From positions 106,769 to 170,768 of the forward strand of contig NZ_JABXWB010000004.1 of the NCBI RefSeq assembly GCF_013375555.1: a DNA stretch of 64,000 nt. Reading direction: 5' to 3'. Each line of letters opens with the position of its first letter. Position 1 is the stretch's first letter. Below are positions 1 to 8,111 of this stretch, piece by piece. The translations under genes and the position numbers were made by a program. This stretch comes from Sphingobium sp. EM0848. Its GTDB lineage: Bacteria; Pseudomonadota; Alphaproteobacteria; Sphingomonadales; Sphingomonadaceae. The notes below the pieces were generated by a model that had not been told where the DNA came from, did not search any database, and was given only the letters and a program-made list of their open reading frames with translations.

Positions 1-19
1 CCACTAGAGGGAGGCGTCC

Positions 20-363
20 GTGGGCGAAGTTAGCACGATTGGCTTGGATATCGCCAAGCAGGTTTTCCAGGTTCATGGTGCCGATGCAGTCGGCGCTGAG
101 CTCTTCTCGAAGAGGATCACCAGGTCGAAGCTGCTGAGCTTTTTTGCGGCGCAGCCCCCTTGCCTTGTGGCGATGGAGGCATGCGGCGGCGCTCATCATT
201 GGGCGCGCGAGCTGGCGAGGCTCGGTCACACAGTGCGCCTCATCCCGCCGGCTTATGTGAAGCCCTTCGTGAAGCGACAGAAGAACGATGCGGCGGATGC
301 CGAAGCGATCTGTGAAGCCGTGCAGCGCCCGACCATGCGCTTCGTCACCGTGAAGACCGAGGT
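20..363 (+). pseudogene. IS110-family transposase, N-terminal stump
   Basis: N-terminal 114 residues of an IS110/IS1111-type DEDD transposase. Visible motifs are IGLDIAKQVFQVH (first Asp), VAMEACGGAHHW (Glu) and KNDAADAEAI (two Asp), so the whole RuvC-like half is present. The C-terminal Ser-containing domain expected in a protein of about 340 residues is missing because IS21 copy 1 begins at 364. The start is GTG at 20 with GAGGGAGG just upstream. No remainder of the gene is seen later in the window, so the other half was lost by deletion or recombination. Inactive. Confidence 0.85.
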
Positions 364-464
364 TGTTGAGTTGCACTGAGAAGTGACCCGGGAGGGTTAT
401 AAGTTTTCACTGAGAATTGACCCATGTTTTCCTCGCCCCTGGCTGACAGTCAGGAGGCATCGGA

Positions 465-1994
465 GTGATCGACATGGACCTACTCAGTGTGATCCGCCGC
501 TGGCATTTTCGGCAAGGCATCCCCATTCGCGAGATCCGGCGGCGGACTGGATTATCGCGCAACACGATCCGCAAATATCTGCGCGATGACGCGGTGGAGC
601 CGACGTTCAAGGTTCCCAAACGGCCGAGCAAGCTTGATCAGTTTGCAGAAAAACTGACGACGTGGCTGCGGGTGGAATCTGGCAAGTCGCGCAAACAGAA
701 GCGAACAGCCAAGCAGCTACATGCAGATCTGGTTAAGCTGGGCTACGAGGGATCATACAGCCGTGTTGCCGCCTTCGCCCGCTCGTGGAAGACCGAACGC
801 CAATATGAAAAGCAAACCAGTGGGCGCGGCACATTCGTACCGCTGATCTTCCAGCCCGGTGAGGCCTTTCAGTTCGATTGGAGTGAAGATTACGCCCTTC
901 TGAATGGCCGGCCTACCAAGCTGCAGGTGGCCCATACCAAGCTCTCCCACAGTCGGGCGTTCATCACGCGAGCCTATCTGCTGCAAACGCACGAGATGTT
1001 GTTCGACGCACTGACGCAGGCCTTCCGGGTGCTGGGCGGCGTGCCTCAGCGTGGAATATTCGACAATATGAAGACGGCTGTAGACCGGATCGGCCAGGGC
1101 AAAGTCCGACAGGTCAATGCGCGGTTCGCTGCCATGGCCAGCCACTACCTGTTCGAAACGGATTTTTGCAATCCGGCCTCAGGCTGGGAGAAAGGTCAGG
1201 TCGAGAAAAACGTTCAGGATGCGCGTCGACGGTTATGGCAGCCAATGCCCAACTTCCCAGATCTTGATGCCCTCAATGCCTGGTTGGAAGAGCGGTGCAT
1301 CGCACAATGGGGAGAAATCCAGCATGGCGTCCTCCCCGGCACAGTTGCCGATGTGCACGCCGTTGAGATTATCAGCCTGATGCCGATGGGGCGGGCCTTC
1401 GATGGCTTTGTCGAACATACCAAGCGCGTGTCGCCGACCTGCCTGATCGCGTTCGAGCGCAATCGCTATAGCGTTCCTGCATCCTTTGCGAACCGGCCAG
1501 TGAGCCTGCGGGTCTATCCTGATCGGTTGGTCATCGCGGCCGAGGGGCAAATCTTGTGCGAGCACAACCGGATTATCGACCGTTCTCACCAGAAGCCGGG
1601 GCAGACGATCTATGACTGGCGGCACTATCTGGCAGTTGTTCAGCGCAAGCCTGGCGCTTTGCGCAATGGGGCGCCATTCCTCGAAATGCCCGAAGCCTTC
1701 CGGCAACTGCAGGGGCATCTGCTCAAGCGGCTCGGTGGTGACAGGGAGATGGTCGAAATCCTCGCCCTTGTTCTACAGCATAACGAACAGGCTGTGCTCA
1801 GCGCCGTCGAACTGGCCCTCGAAGCTGGGGTGCCGACCAAAACCCACATCCTCAATGTTCTGCACCGCCTGATCGATGGCAAGGCTCCACCGGCATCCCC
1901 AATCGATGCCCCGCAGGCCCTGCGCCTCGCCCAGGAGCCTGTTGCCGATGTCGAACGCTACGACACGCTGAGGGCGTTACGCCATGCGTCATGA
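465..1994 (+). CDS. istA: IS21-family transposase IstA (copy 1)
   Basis: 509-residue DDE transposase of the IS21 family. The N-terminal helix-turn-helix reads [19 protein letters not shown] (about residues 21-39). The catalytic core contains [10 protein letters not shown] (first Asp), FDNMKTAV (second Asp) and the [14 protein letters not shown] stretch carrying the Glu. The start is GTG at 465, seven bases after AGGAGG (451-457); an ATG three codons in is the alternative. The 3' end overlaps istB by 11 bp, suggesting translational coupling. The gene is intact and identical to copy 2. Confidence 0.95.
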   Translation: MIDMDLLSVIRRWHFRQGIPIREIRRRTGLSRNTIRKYLRDDAVEPTFKVPKRPSKLDQFAEKLTTWLRVESGKSRKQKRTAKQLHADLVKLGYEGSYSRVAAFARSWKTERQYEKQTSGRGTFVPLIFQPGEAFQFDWSEDYALLNGRPTKLQVAHTKLSHSRAFITRAYLLQTHEMLFDALTQAFRVLGGVPQRGIFDNMKTAVDRIGQGKVRQVNARFAAMASHYLFETDFCNPASGWEKGQVEKNVQDARRRLWQPMPNFPDLDALNAWLEERCIAQWGEIQHGVLPGTVADVHAVEIISLMPMGRAFDGFVEHTKRVSPTCLIAFERNRYSVPASFANRPVSLRVYPDRLVIAAEGQILCEHNRIIDRSHQKPGQTIYDWRHYLAVVQRKPGALRNGAPFLEMPEAFRQLQGHLLKRLGGDREMVEILALVLQHNEQAVLSAVELALEAGVPTKTHILNVLHRLIDGKAPPASPIDAPQALRLAQEPVADVERYDTLRALRHAS

Positions 1995-2464
1995 TCCGGC
2001 CAGCGCCGCTGTGGTTGTCATGCTACGTGGCCTCAAAATGTATGGCATGGCGCAAGCCGCTGGTGATCTGATCGAGCAGGGCGCGCCAGCCTTTGATGCT
2101 GCCGTTCCGATCCTCTCACAGCTTCTCAAGGCGGAGATGTCCGAGCGGGAGGTCAGGTCCATTGCTTACCAGATCAAGGCAGCCCGGTTCCCGGCCTACA
2201 AGGATCTGGCAGGCTTCGACTTTGCCGTCAGTGAGGTCAACGAGGCGCTCGTGCGTCAACTTCACCGTGGTGACTTTATGGATAGCGCCGACAACGTCGT
2301 ACTGATCGGCGGACCAGGCACCGGCAAAAGCCACATCGCGACGGCTTTGGGCGTCCAGGCGGTTGAGCATCACCGCAAAAAGATCCGCTTCTTCTCCACC
2401 GTCGATCTGGTCAATGCGTTGGAGCAGGAAAAGGCCGCAAACAGAGCGGGCCAGTTGGCCGAGC
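1984..2464 (+). pseudogene. istB: IS21-family helper ATPase IstB, 3'-truncated (copy 1)
   Basis: First 160 codons of the 259-residue IstB. The Walker A motif [11 protein letters not shown] is retained, but the Walker B region and everything C-terminal of QLAE are missing because copy 2 begins here. The frame reads a few residues into the copy 2 terminus before stopping. A protein without the ATPase core should be non-functional; copy 2 could supply IstB in trans. Confidence 0.92.
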
Positions 2465-2565
2465 TGTTGAGTTGCACTGAGAAGTGACCCGGGAGGGTTA
2501 TAAGTTTTCACTGAGAATTGACCCATGTTTTCCTCGCCCCTGGCTGACAGTCAGGAGGCATCGGA

Positions 2566-4095
2566 GTGATCGACATGGACCTACTCAGTGTGATCCGCCG
2601 CTGGCATTTTCGGCAAGGCATCCCCATTCGCGAGATCCGGCGGCGGACTGGATTATCGCGCAACACGATCCGCAAATATCTGCGCGATGACGCGGTGGAG
2701 CCGACGTTCAAGGTTCCCAAACGGCCGAGCAAGCTTGATCAGTTTGCAGAAAAACTGACGACGTGGCTGCGGGTGGAATCTGGCAAGTCGCGCAAACAGA
2801 AGCGAACAGCCAAGCAGCTACATGCAGATCTGGTTAAGCTGGGCTACGAGGGATCATACAGCCGTGTTGCCGCCTTCGCCCGCTCGTGGAAGACCGAACG
2901 CCAATATGAAAAGCAAACCAGTGGGCGCGGCACATTCGTACCGCTGATCTTCCAGCCCGGTGAGGCCTTTCAGTTCGATTGGAGTGAAGATTACGCCCTT
3001 CTGAATGGCCGGCCTACCAAGCTGCAGGTGGCCCATACCAAGCTCTCCCACAGTCGGGCGTTCATCACGCGAGCCTATCTGCTGCAAACGCACGAGATGT
3101 TGTTCGACGCACTGACGCAGGCCTTCCGGGTGCTGGGCGGCGTGCCTCAGCGTGGAATATTCGACAATATGAAGACGGCTGTAGACCGGATCGGCCAGGG
3201 CAAAGTCCGACAGGTCAATGCGCGGTTCGCTGCCATGGCCAGCCACTACCTGTTCGAAACGGATTTTTGCAATCCGGCCTCAGGCTGGGAGAAAGGTCAG
3301 GTCGAGAAAAACGTTCAGGATGCGCGTCGACGGTTATGGCAGCCAATGCCCAACTTCCCAGATCTTGATGCCCTCAATGCCTGGTTGGAAGAGCGGTGCA
3401 TCGCACAATGGGGAGAAATCCAGCATGGCGTCCTCCCCGGCACAGTTGCCGATGTGCACGCCGTTGAGATTATCAGCCTGATGCCGATGGGGCGGGCCTT
3501 CGATGGCTTTGTCGAACATACCAAGCGCGTGTCGCCGACCTGCCTGATCGCGTTCGAGCGCAATCGCTATAGCGTTCCTGCATCCTTTGCGAACCGGCCA
3601 GTGAGCCTGCGGGTCTATCCTGATCGGTTGGTCATCGCGGCCGAGGGGCAAATCTTGTGCGAGCACAACCGGATTATCGACCGTTCTCACCAGAAGCCGG
3701 GGCAGACGATCTATGACTGGCGGCACTATCTGGCAGTTGTTCAGCGCAAGCCTGGCGCTTTGCGCAATGGGGCGCCATTCCTCGAAATGCCCGAAGCCTT
3801 CCGGCAACTGCAGGGGCATCTGCTCAAGCGGCTCGGTGGTGACAGGGAGATGGTCGAAATCCTCGCCCTTGTTCTACAGCATAACGAACAGGCTGTGCTC
3901 AGCGCCGTCGAACTGGCCCTCGAAGCTGGGGTGCCGACCAAAACCCACATCCTCAATGTTCTGCACCGCCTGATCGATGGCAAGGCTCCACCGGCATCCC
4001 CAATCGATGCCCCGCAGGCCCTGCGCCTCGCCCAGGAGCCTGTTGCCGATGTCGAACGCTACGACACGCTGAGGGCGTTACGCCATGCGTCATGA
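2566..4095 (+). CDS. istA: IS21-family transposase IstA (copy 2)
   Basis: Protein identical to the copy 1 IstA: 509 residues, N-terminal helix-turn-helix, then a DDE core with Asp in FDWSEDYA, Asp in FDNMKTAV and Glu in WEKGQVEKN. It starts with GTG after AGGAGG and overlaps istB by 11 bp. As part of the only complete copy it is the likely source of transposition activity for this IS in the window. Confidence 0.95.
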   Translation: MIDMDLLSVIRRWHFRQGIPIREIRRRTGLSRNTIRKYLRDDAVEPTFKVPKRPSKLDQFAEKLTTWLRVESGKSRKQKRTAKQLHADLVKLGYEGSYSRVAAFARSWKTERQYEKQTSGRGTFVPLIFQPGEAFQFDWSEDYALLNGRPTKLQVAHTKLSHSRAFITRAYLLQTHEMLFDALTQAFRVLGGVPQRGIFDNMKTAVDRIGQGKVRQVNARFAAMASHYLFETDFCNPASGWEKGQVEKNVQDARRRLWQPMPNFPDLDALNAWLEERCIAQWGEIQHGVLPGTVADVHAVEIISLMPMGRAFDGFVEHTKRVSPTCLIAFERNRYSVPASFANRPVSLRVYPDRLVIAAEGQILCEHNRIIDRSHQKPGQTIYDWRHYLAVVQRKPGALRNGAPFLEMPEAFRQLQGHLLKRLGGDREMVEILALVLQHNEQAVLSAVELALEAGVPTKTHILNVLHRLIDGKAPPASPIDAPQALRLAQEPVADVERYDTLRALRHAS

Positions 4096-4864
4096 TCCGG
4101 CCAGCGCCGCTGTGGTTGTCATGCTACGTGGCCTCAAAATGTATGGCATGGCGCAAGCCGCTGGTGATCTGATCGAGCAGGGCGCGCCAGCCTTTGATGC
4201 TGCCGTTCCGATCCTCTCACAGCTTCTCAAGGCGGAGATGTCCGAGCGGGAGGTCAGGTCCATTGCTTACCAGATCAAGGCAGCCCGGTTCCCGGCCTAC
4301 AAGGATCTGGCAGGCTTCGACTTTGCCGTCAGTGAGGTCAACGAGGCGCTCGTGCGTCAACTTCACCGTGGTGACTTTATGGATAGCGCCGACAACGTCG
4401 TACTGATCGGCGGACCAGGCACCGGCAAAAGCCACATCGCGACGGCTTTGGGCGTCCAGGCGGTTGAGCATCACCGCAAAAAGATCCGCTTCTTCTCCAC
4501 CGTCGATCTGGTCAATGCGTTGGAGCAGGAAAAGGCCGCAAACAGAGCGGGCCAGTTGGCCGAGCGTCTGTTGCGCCTCGACCTCGTCATCCTTGATGAG
4601 CTGGGATATCTACCCTTCAGCCCTTCAGGCGGGGCCATGCTGTTCCATCTGCTCAGCAAACTCTATGAGCGGACCAGCGTTGTTATCACCACCAACCTGA
4701 GCTTCAGCGAGTGGTCCAGTATCTTTGGCGATGCCAAAATGACCACCGCCCTGCTGGATCGCCTCACGCATCATTGCCATATCCTTGAAACCGGCAATGA
4801 CAGCTTCCGCTTCAGAGCCAGTTCCGCCGCCCCAAAATCCAGAAAGGACAAATCACCCGCTTGA
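4085..4864 (+). CDS. istB: IS21-family helper ATPase IstB (copy 2)
   Basis: Full-length 259-residue IstB, the DnaC-like AAA+ ATPase that assembles on target DNA and stimulates the IstA transpososome. Walker A is [11 protein letters not shown] (about residues 103-113) and Walker B is [13 protein letters not shown] (about 166-178). The C-terminal [13 protein letters not shown] segment, typical of IstB, is present. It starts inside the end of istA. This is the only intact istB of this particular element in the window. Confidence 0.95.
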   Translation: MRHDPASAAVVVMLRGLKMYGMAQAAGDLIEQGAPAFDAAVPILSQLLKAEMSEREVRSIAYQIKAARFPAYKDLAGFDFAVSEVNEALVRQLHRGDFMDSADNVVLIGGPGTGKSHIATALGVQAVEHHRKKIRFFSTVDLVNALEQEKAANRAGQLAERLLRLDLVILDELGYLPFSPSGGAMLFHLLSKLYERTSVVITTNLSFSEWSSIFGDAKMTTALLDRLTHHCHILETGNDSFRFRASSAAPKSRKDKSPA

Positions 4865-4966
4865 CCCTGCTCGTCGCAGGCAGTACATCATCCACGCCCA
4901 CCCGGGTCACTTCTCAATGAAAATCCCGGGTCACTTCTCAGTGCAACTCAACAGGAAGGCGAAACG

Positions 4967-7351
4967 TTGGACCAACCATTCAAACCAGATCGTCGCCAAC
5001 TTCTGGCAGGCGCAACATTGCTGCTGGGCGCCAGCCATTGGCCTGTCTTCGCCTCGACTGACGCAATTGAGCCGCAGCCGTACTTCGCGAGCGTGAAACG
5101 CGCGGTCGAGCAACTGGCCGCAATGGGGCAGCCGATTGCCGATGCGGATATGGCCAGGCTGGCGAGTCTGTTCTCGAGGGAAGATGCTGAGGCAGTTATT
5201 GCCGCCGAGGCGCTTCTCGAGCGCTATACACTCGCTAGGGTCACGCTCGACAAAGGCGGCATGGGCGCCGCTGCGTTAGGCGGAGCGAAGCGCCATTTGG
5301 TCGAGCAGGGATGGACCGCGTTCTTGGTGAGGGTCTCTAACCCATCATCGCTAACGCAGGCATTCGAAATTTACAGCGGCAGTGCGATGCCTGCGCGGAT
5401 GTTCCCACAGGCCTCGAAGCTCGCCGCTGAGCAGAAGGCCTATCTTGCCGATACCGTTCGAAAGGAAGCCCTCATCGAACGAATGTGGCTGATGTCGCAA
5501 ATCGAAGCTTCGCCAGTGCTGAGCGGCAATGTCGTGGAGTACAAGATCGCCACGATTTACAGCAGGGACCGGGGAAGAAAGACGGGCAGGTTGGGCTTTG
5601 GGGCAGGAATTTTGCAGGACAATCCTACCTGGGGGGCCGTAAGTCGCGCATCGGTAGCTAACCCGCTCGTAACCGATTTTGTCTCTCAACCATCTCGCGA
5701 TATTCAGCTGCAGATCCTCGATGATGATGGTGTCGGCTGCATGGCATCGCTGATGATCCATGACGCCAATAAGCATATCTATCCGCCCCAGGTGATGCGC
5801 CTAGCACCCGACCTTGCGTTTCAACCCCACATATATCGAGCCGATGGCGAGACCGTCCGCCTGCCAGACGGCGAGTATCATATAATGGTCCGTAGGGGGC
5901 CTGAGTATCTGGTGCAGCGCGCCACCGTTCGCGTTTCGGCGAGCGACGCACGAATAGCGGTGCGGCTCAAACGATGGATCGATCCGGCGAAATGGGGCTG
6001 GTACTCTGGCGACACGCATCTCCACGCCGCAGGTTGTGCTCATTATATGTTGCCTACCGAAGGGGTAGCACCTGAAACGATGATCCGTCACATAAGAGGC
6101 GAAGCTCTCTCCGTTGGCGAGGTCTTAACCTGGGCTGGAGGTTATTCCTACCAGAAGCAGTTCTTTTCCGGTGCTGCGATCAGTCCCGAGGCGCGGCTCG
6201 AACATCCTCAACTGCAGGCTGCTAACAACGCAGACTGGAAGCCCATGCCCACGCCGAAAGATCGAGAGAGCATGCTCCGCTACGATCTCGAGATCTCGGG
6301 TTTTCCGTCAAGTCTTTCCGGGCATTTGATCCTGATGAGACTTAAGGAGCTTAGCTACCCTGGTACGCACGCGGTGGAGGACTGGCCATCTTGGAATCTC
6401 CCGGTGGCGAAATGGGCGAAAGCCCAAGGAGCACTGGTAGGATACACCCATTGTTCATTCGGTATGATAGTCGGCACCAACGCTCTACCAAATTACGAAA
6501 TTCCAACTTTCAACAGCGTCGGCACGAACGAAGCGATTGTTGGCGTGACCCACGGCGCGGTCGATTTCTTGGCAGGTTGCAATGGTCCCCCTGCTGCTGA
6601 GCTCAATGCGTGGTATCATCTGCTCAACTGCGGTTACACGCTGATGATGGCAGGCGAGACGGATTATCCGTGTATCGTGCCTTCGGTCGACTCTCGGCCG
6701 GGGATCGGACGCACCTACGTGAAGTTGCCACAAAGGCCAGTGGACGATGCGGGTTACAGCGCCTGGGTGGACGGTCTTGAGAATGGCCACCTCTACTGGG
6801 GTGACGGCAGAACGCATTTTCTACATTTCACGGCGAACGGGCGGGAGAGTGGCAAGCAGCCCCTCGCATTTGTCCGCGCTAGTAACGTCAGGGTGAGCGC
6901 CACGATAGCCGCGATGCTCGAACTGACTCCATCGCCTGAGACGGTGCAGAACGCCTCGGAAGAGCCGTGGCACATCGAACATGCGCGGATCGGCAACAGC
7001 CGTAAGGTAGCGGTCGAGCTTATCGTCAATGGCGTGGCGGTGAAACGCCAGGAAATGCTTGCCGATGGCTCGCTCCAGCAGATCTCCTTCAAGGAGAAGA
7101 TCGACCGCAGTTCCTGGATCGCAATGCGGGTGCTTGGGTCCGGCCATACCTATCCCGTATTCGTCACCATCGGAAACAAACCGATCCGTGCTTCGCGGCG
7201 TAGCGCCGAATGGCTACGCACCTGCGTGGATGCGCTCTGGAATGAGAAGCACAGTTTGATCCGCGATACGGAACTGGCCGACGCGGCCGCGGCATATGAT
7301 CATGCGCGCCAGACTTATGATCGGATCATCGCCGAAAGCGACTTAACGTGA
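4967..7351 (+). CDS. CehA/McbA-family PHP-domain metallohydrolase, exported
   Basis: 794-residue secreted metal-dependent hydrolase. The N-terminus DRRQLLAGATLLLGAS has a twin-arginine-like signal and hydrophobic stretch. The PHP-type metal site begins at WGWYSGDTHLHAAGCAHY (about residue 345), with further His-containing segments such as VGYTHCSF and GVTHGAVDF. The family includes carbaryl hydrolases; the substrate here is unknown. The start is TTG at 4967, with the GGAAGG ribosome site at 4955-4960 lying immediately after the IS21 right end, so the native promoter has been removed. The next gene overlaps its stop (GTGA), indicating an operon. Confidence 0.75.
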   Translation: MDQPFKPDRRQLLAGATLLLGASHWPVFASTDAIEPQPYFASVKRAVEQLAAMGQPIADADMARLASLFSREDAEAVIAAEALLERYTLARVTLDKGGMGAAALGGAKRHLVEQGWTAFLVRVSNPSSLTQAFEIYSGSAMPARMFPQASKLAAEQKAYLADTVRKEALIERMWLMSQIEASPVLSGNVVEYKIATIYSRDRGRKTGRLGFGAGILQDNPTWGAVSRASVANPLVTDFVSQPSRDIQLQILDDDGVGCMASLMIHDANKHIYPPQVMRLAPDLAFQPHIYRADGETVRLPDGEYHIMVRRGPEYLVQRATVRVSASDARIAVRLKRWIDPAKWGWYSGDTHLHAAGCAHYMLPTEGVAPETMIRHIRGEALSVGEVLTWAGGYSYQKQFFSGAAISPEARLEHPQLQAANNADWKPMPTPKDRESMLRYDLEISGFPSSLSGHLILMRLKELSYPGTHAVEDWPSWNLPVAKWAKAQGALVGYTHCSFGMIVGTNALPNYEIPTFNSVGTNEAIVGVTHGAVDFLAGCNGPPAAELNAWYHLLNCGYTLMMAGETDYPCIVPSVDSRPGIGRTYVKLPQRPVDDAGYSAWVDGLENGHLYWGDGRTHFLHFTANGRESGKQPLAFVRASNVRVSATIAAMLELTPSPETVQNASEEPWHIEHARIGNSRKVAVELIVNGVAVKRQEMLADGSLQQISFKEKIDRSSWIAMRVLGSGHTYPVFVTIGNKPIRASRRSAEWLRTCVDALWNEKHSLIRDTELADAAAAYDHARQTYDRIIAESDLT

Positions 7352-7803
7352 AGTGGATCGCCTGGCCGCTCCTGCTCATGGCCTCGGTTGCCGGCGCGCA
7401 GGACCATCACCAGCATCACAATGACAAGTCCGAAGCGCTCGGGCAGGATGCTCATATCGTCGTGACCATCAATCCGGAGGCGCGCGTAAGCGCGGCCCTA
7501 CACCAGCCCTTACCGCTCCAACCGAAATGCGGCGATGCGAGAGACTTCAGCGTCGAGATCATCAATCAGGGCTTCGTAACAGCGCCGTTGCGTGCCGCCA
7601 TCATTGATGGAGCAGGCGACCGTGTCGCGCTTCATATGGATGTGCAGAAGCTCAGTGGCAGGGCGAGGGATCTCCGACGGCTGCACCTTACCCCTCTTGA
7701 TCAGCGCGCTTCCGACGTGACAGTTGCGTTCAGCCTCGATCACAATGTTGGTGATCAAGGTAAGCGTGATCGCGTACATATCCTGATGCGGTGTAGGCCT
7801 TAG
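7348..7803 (+). CDS. small secreted protein of unknown function
   Basis: 151 residues. An N-terminal signal peptide (KWIAWPLLLMASVAGAQ, probably cleaved after AGA) is followed by a His-rich stretch (DHHQHHND) that may bind metal. The rest reads as a beta-rich domain with two Cys, in PKCGDARDF and LMRCRP. The GTG start overlaps the TGA of the metallohydrolase gene by 4 bp, so the two are translationally coupled and probably act together in the periplasm. I do not recognise a family. Confidence 0.65.
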   Translation: MKWIAWPLLLMASVAGAQDHHQHHNDKSEALGQDAHIVVTINPEARVSAALHQPLPLQPKCGDARDFSVEIINQGFVTAPLRAAIIDGAGDRVALHMDVQKLSGRARDLRRLHLTPLDQRASDVTVAFSLDHNVGDQGKRDRVHILMRCRP

Positions 7804-8111
7804 CTTCAACCCGATTTTTGTCCATGCCTGATCCCTTCCGGCCCATGGCGGAGGAGTCAGGATCCGCAGTCTGGCAAGAGACGACGCGCCTTGACCCAGC
7901 TCAAGCTAACGTTCCCTTCAGCACAACTGAAACGTCGCTCGCGCACAAGCCATAAAGGTGCTGGCCGGATAATACCTGTATCGATCGATGGAAGTTCGAG
8001 AATAGGTTCATCACGCGCACTGCCGACCGATACGGTGGGGGCGGTCCGCCCTGCCTCGGCCGAACGACCTGTCGATCCAACACAGGCGAAATTAAGCGGG
8101 GGAAGACCGAC
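7804..8111. other. intergenic stretch without a recognisable gene
   Basis: About 308 bp between the small secreted protein and the TonB receptor. Open frames across it have no family signature and no good ribosome site. It probably holds the promoter of the receptor gene, whose ribosome site (GGGGAAG) lies at its right end. No hairpin or operator stands out. Confidence 0.5.

Larger units (their letters stand above)
364..2464 (+). mobile_element. IS21-family element copy 1, right end missing
   Basis: Identical, as far as I can read, to the first 2101 bp of the complete copy that follows. It begins with the terminal sequence TGTTGAGTTGCACTGAGAAG, and an internal near-repeat (CACTGAGAATTGACCC) follows about 40 bp in, the multiple-terminal-repeat arrangement usual for IS21. 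It stops inside istB exactly where copy 2 begins, and the rest of its istB does not reappear after copy 2. It therefore cannot transpose alone. Confidence 0.93.
2465..4954 (+). mobile_element. IS21-family element copy 2, complete (2490 bp)
   Basis: Complete element bounded by inverted termini TGTTGAGTTGCACTGAGAAG at the left and its reverse complement ending CTCAACA at 4954. Subterminal repeats are seen at both ends (GTCACTTCTCAATG and GTCACTTCTCAGTG at the right). It encodes intact istA and istB. The flanks (CCGAGC at the left, GGAAGG at the right) show no target-site duplication, so this is not a simple insertion into copy 1. Its right end sits 12 bp before the start codon of the next gene. 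Confidence 0.95.

Noticed and set aside
753..1718. Open frames on the minus strand opposite istA (repeated in copies 2 and 3)
   Set aside because: They recur only because the IS is repeated; they lack ribosome sites and domain signals.
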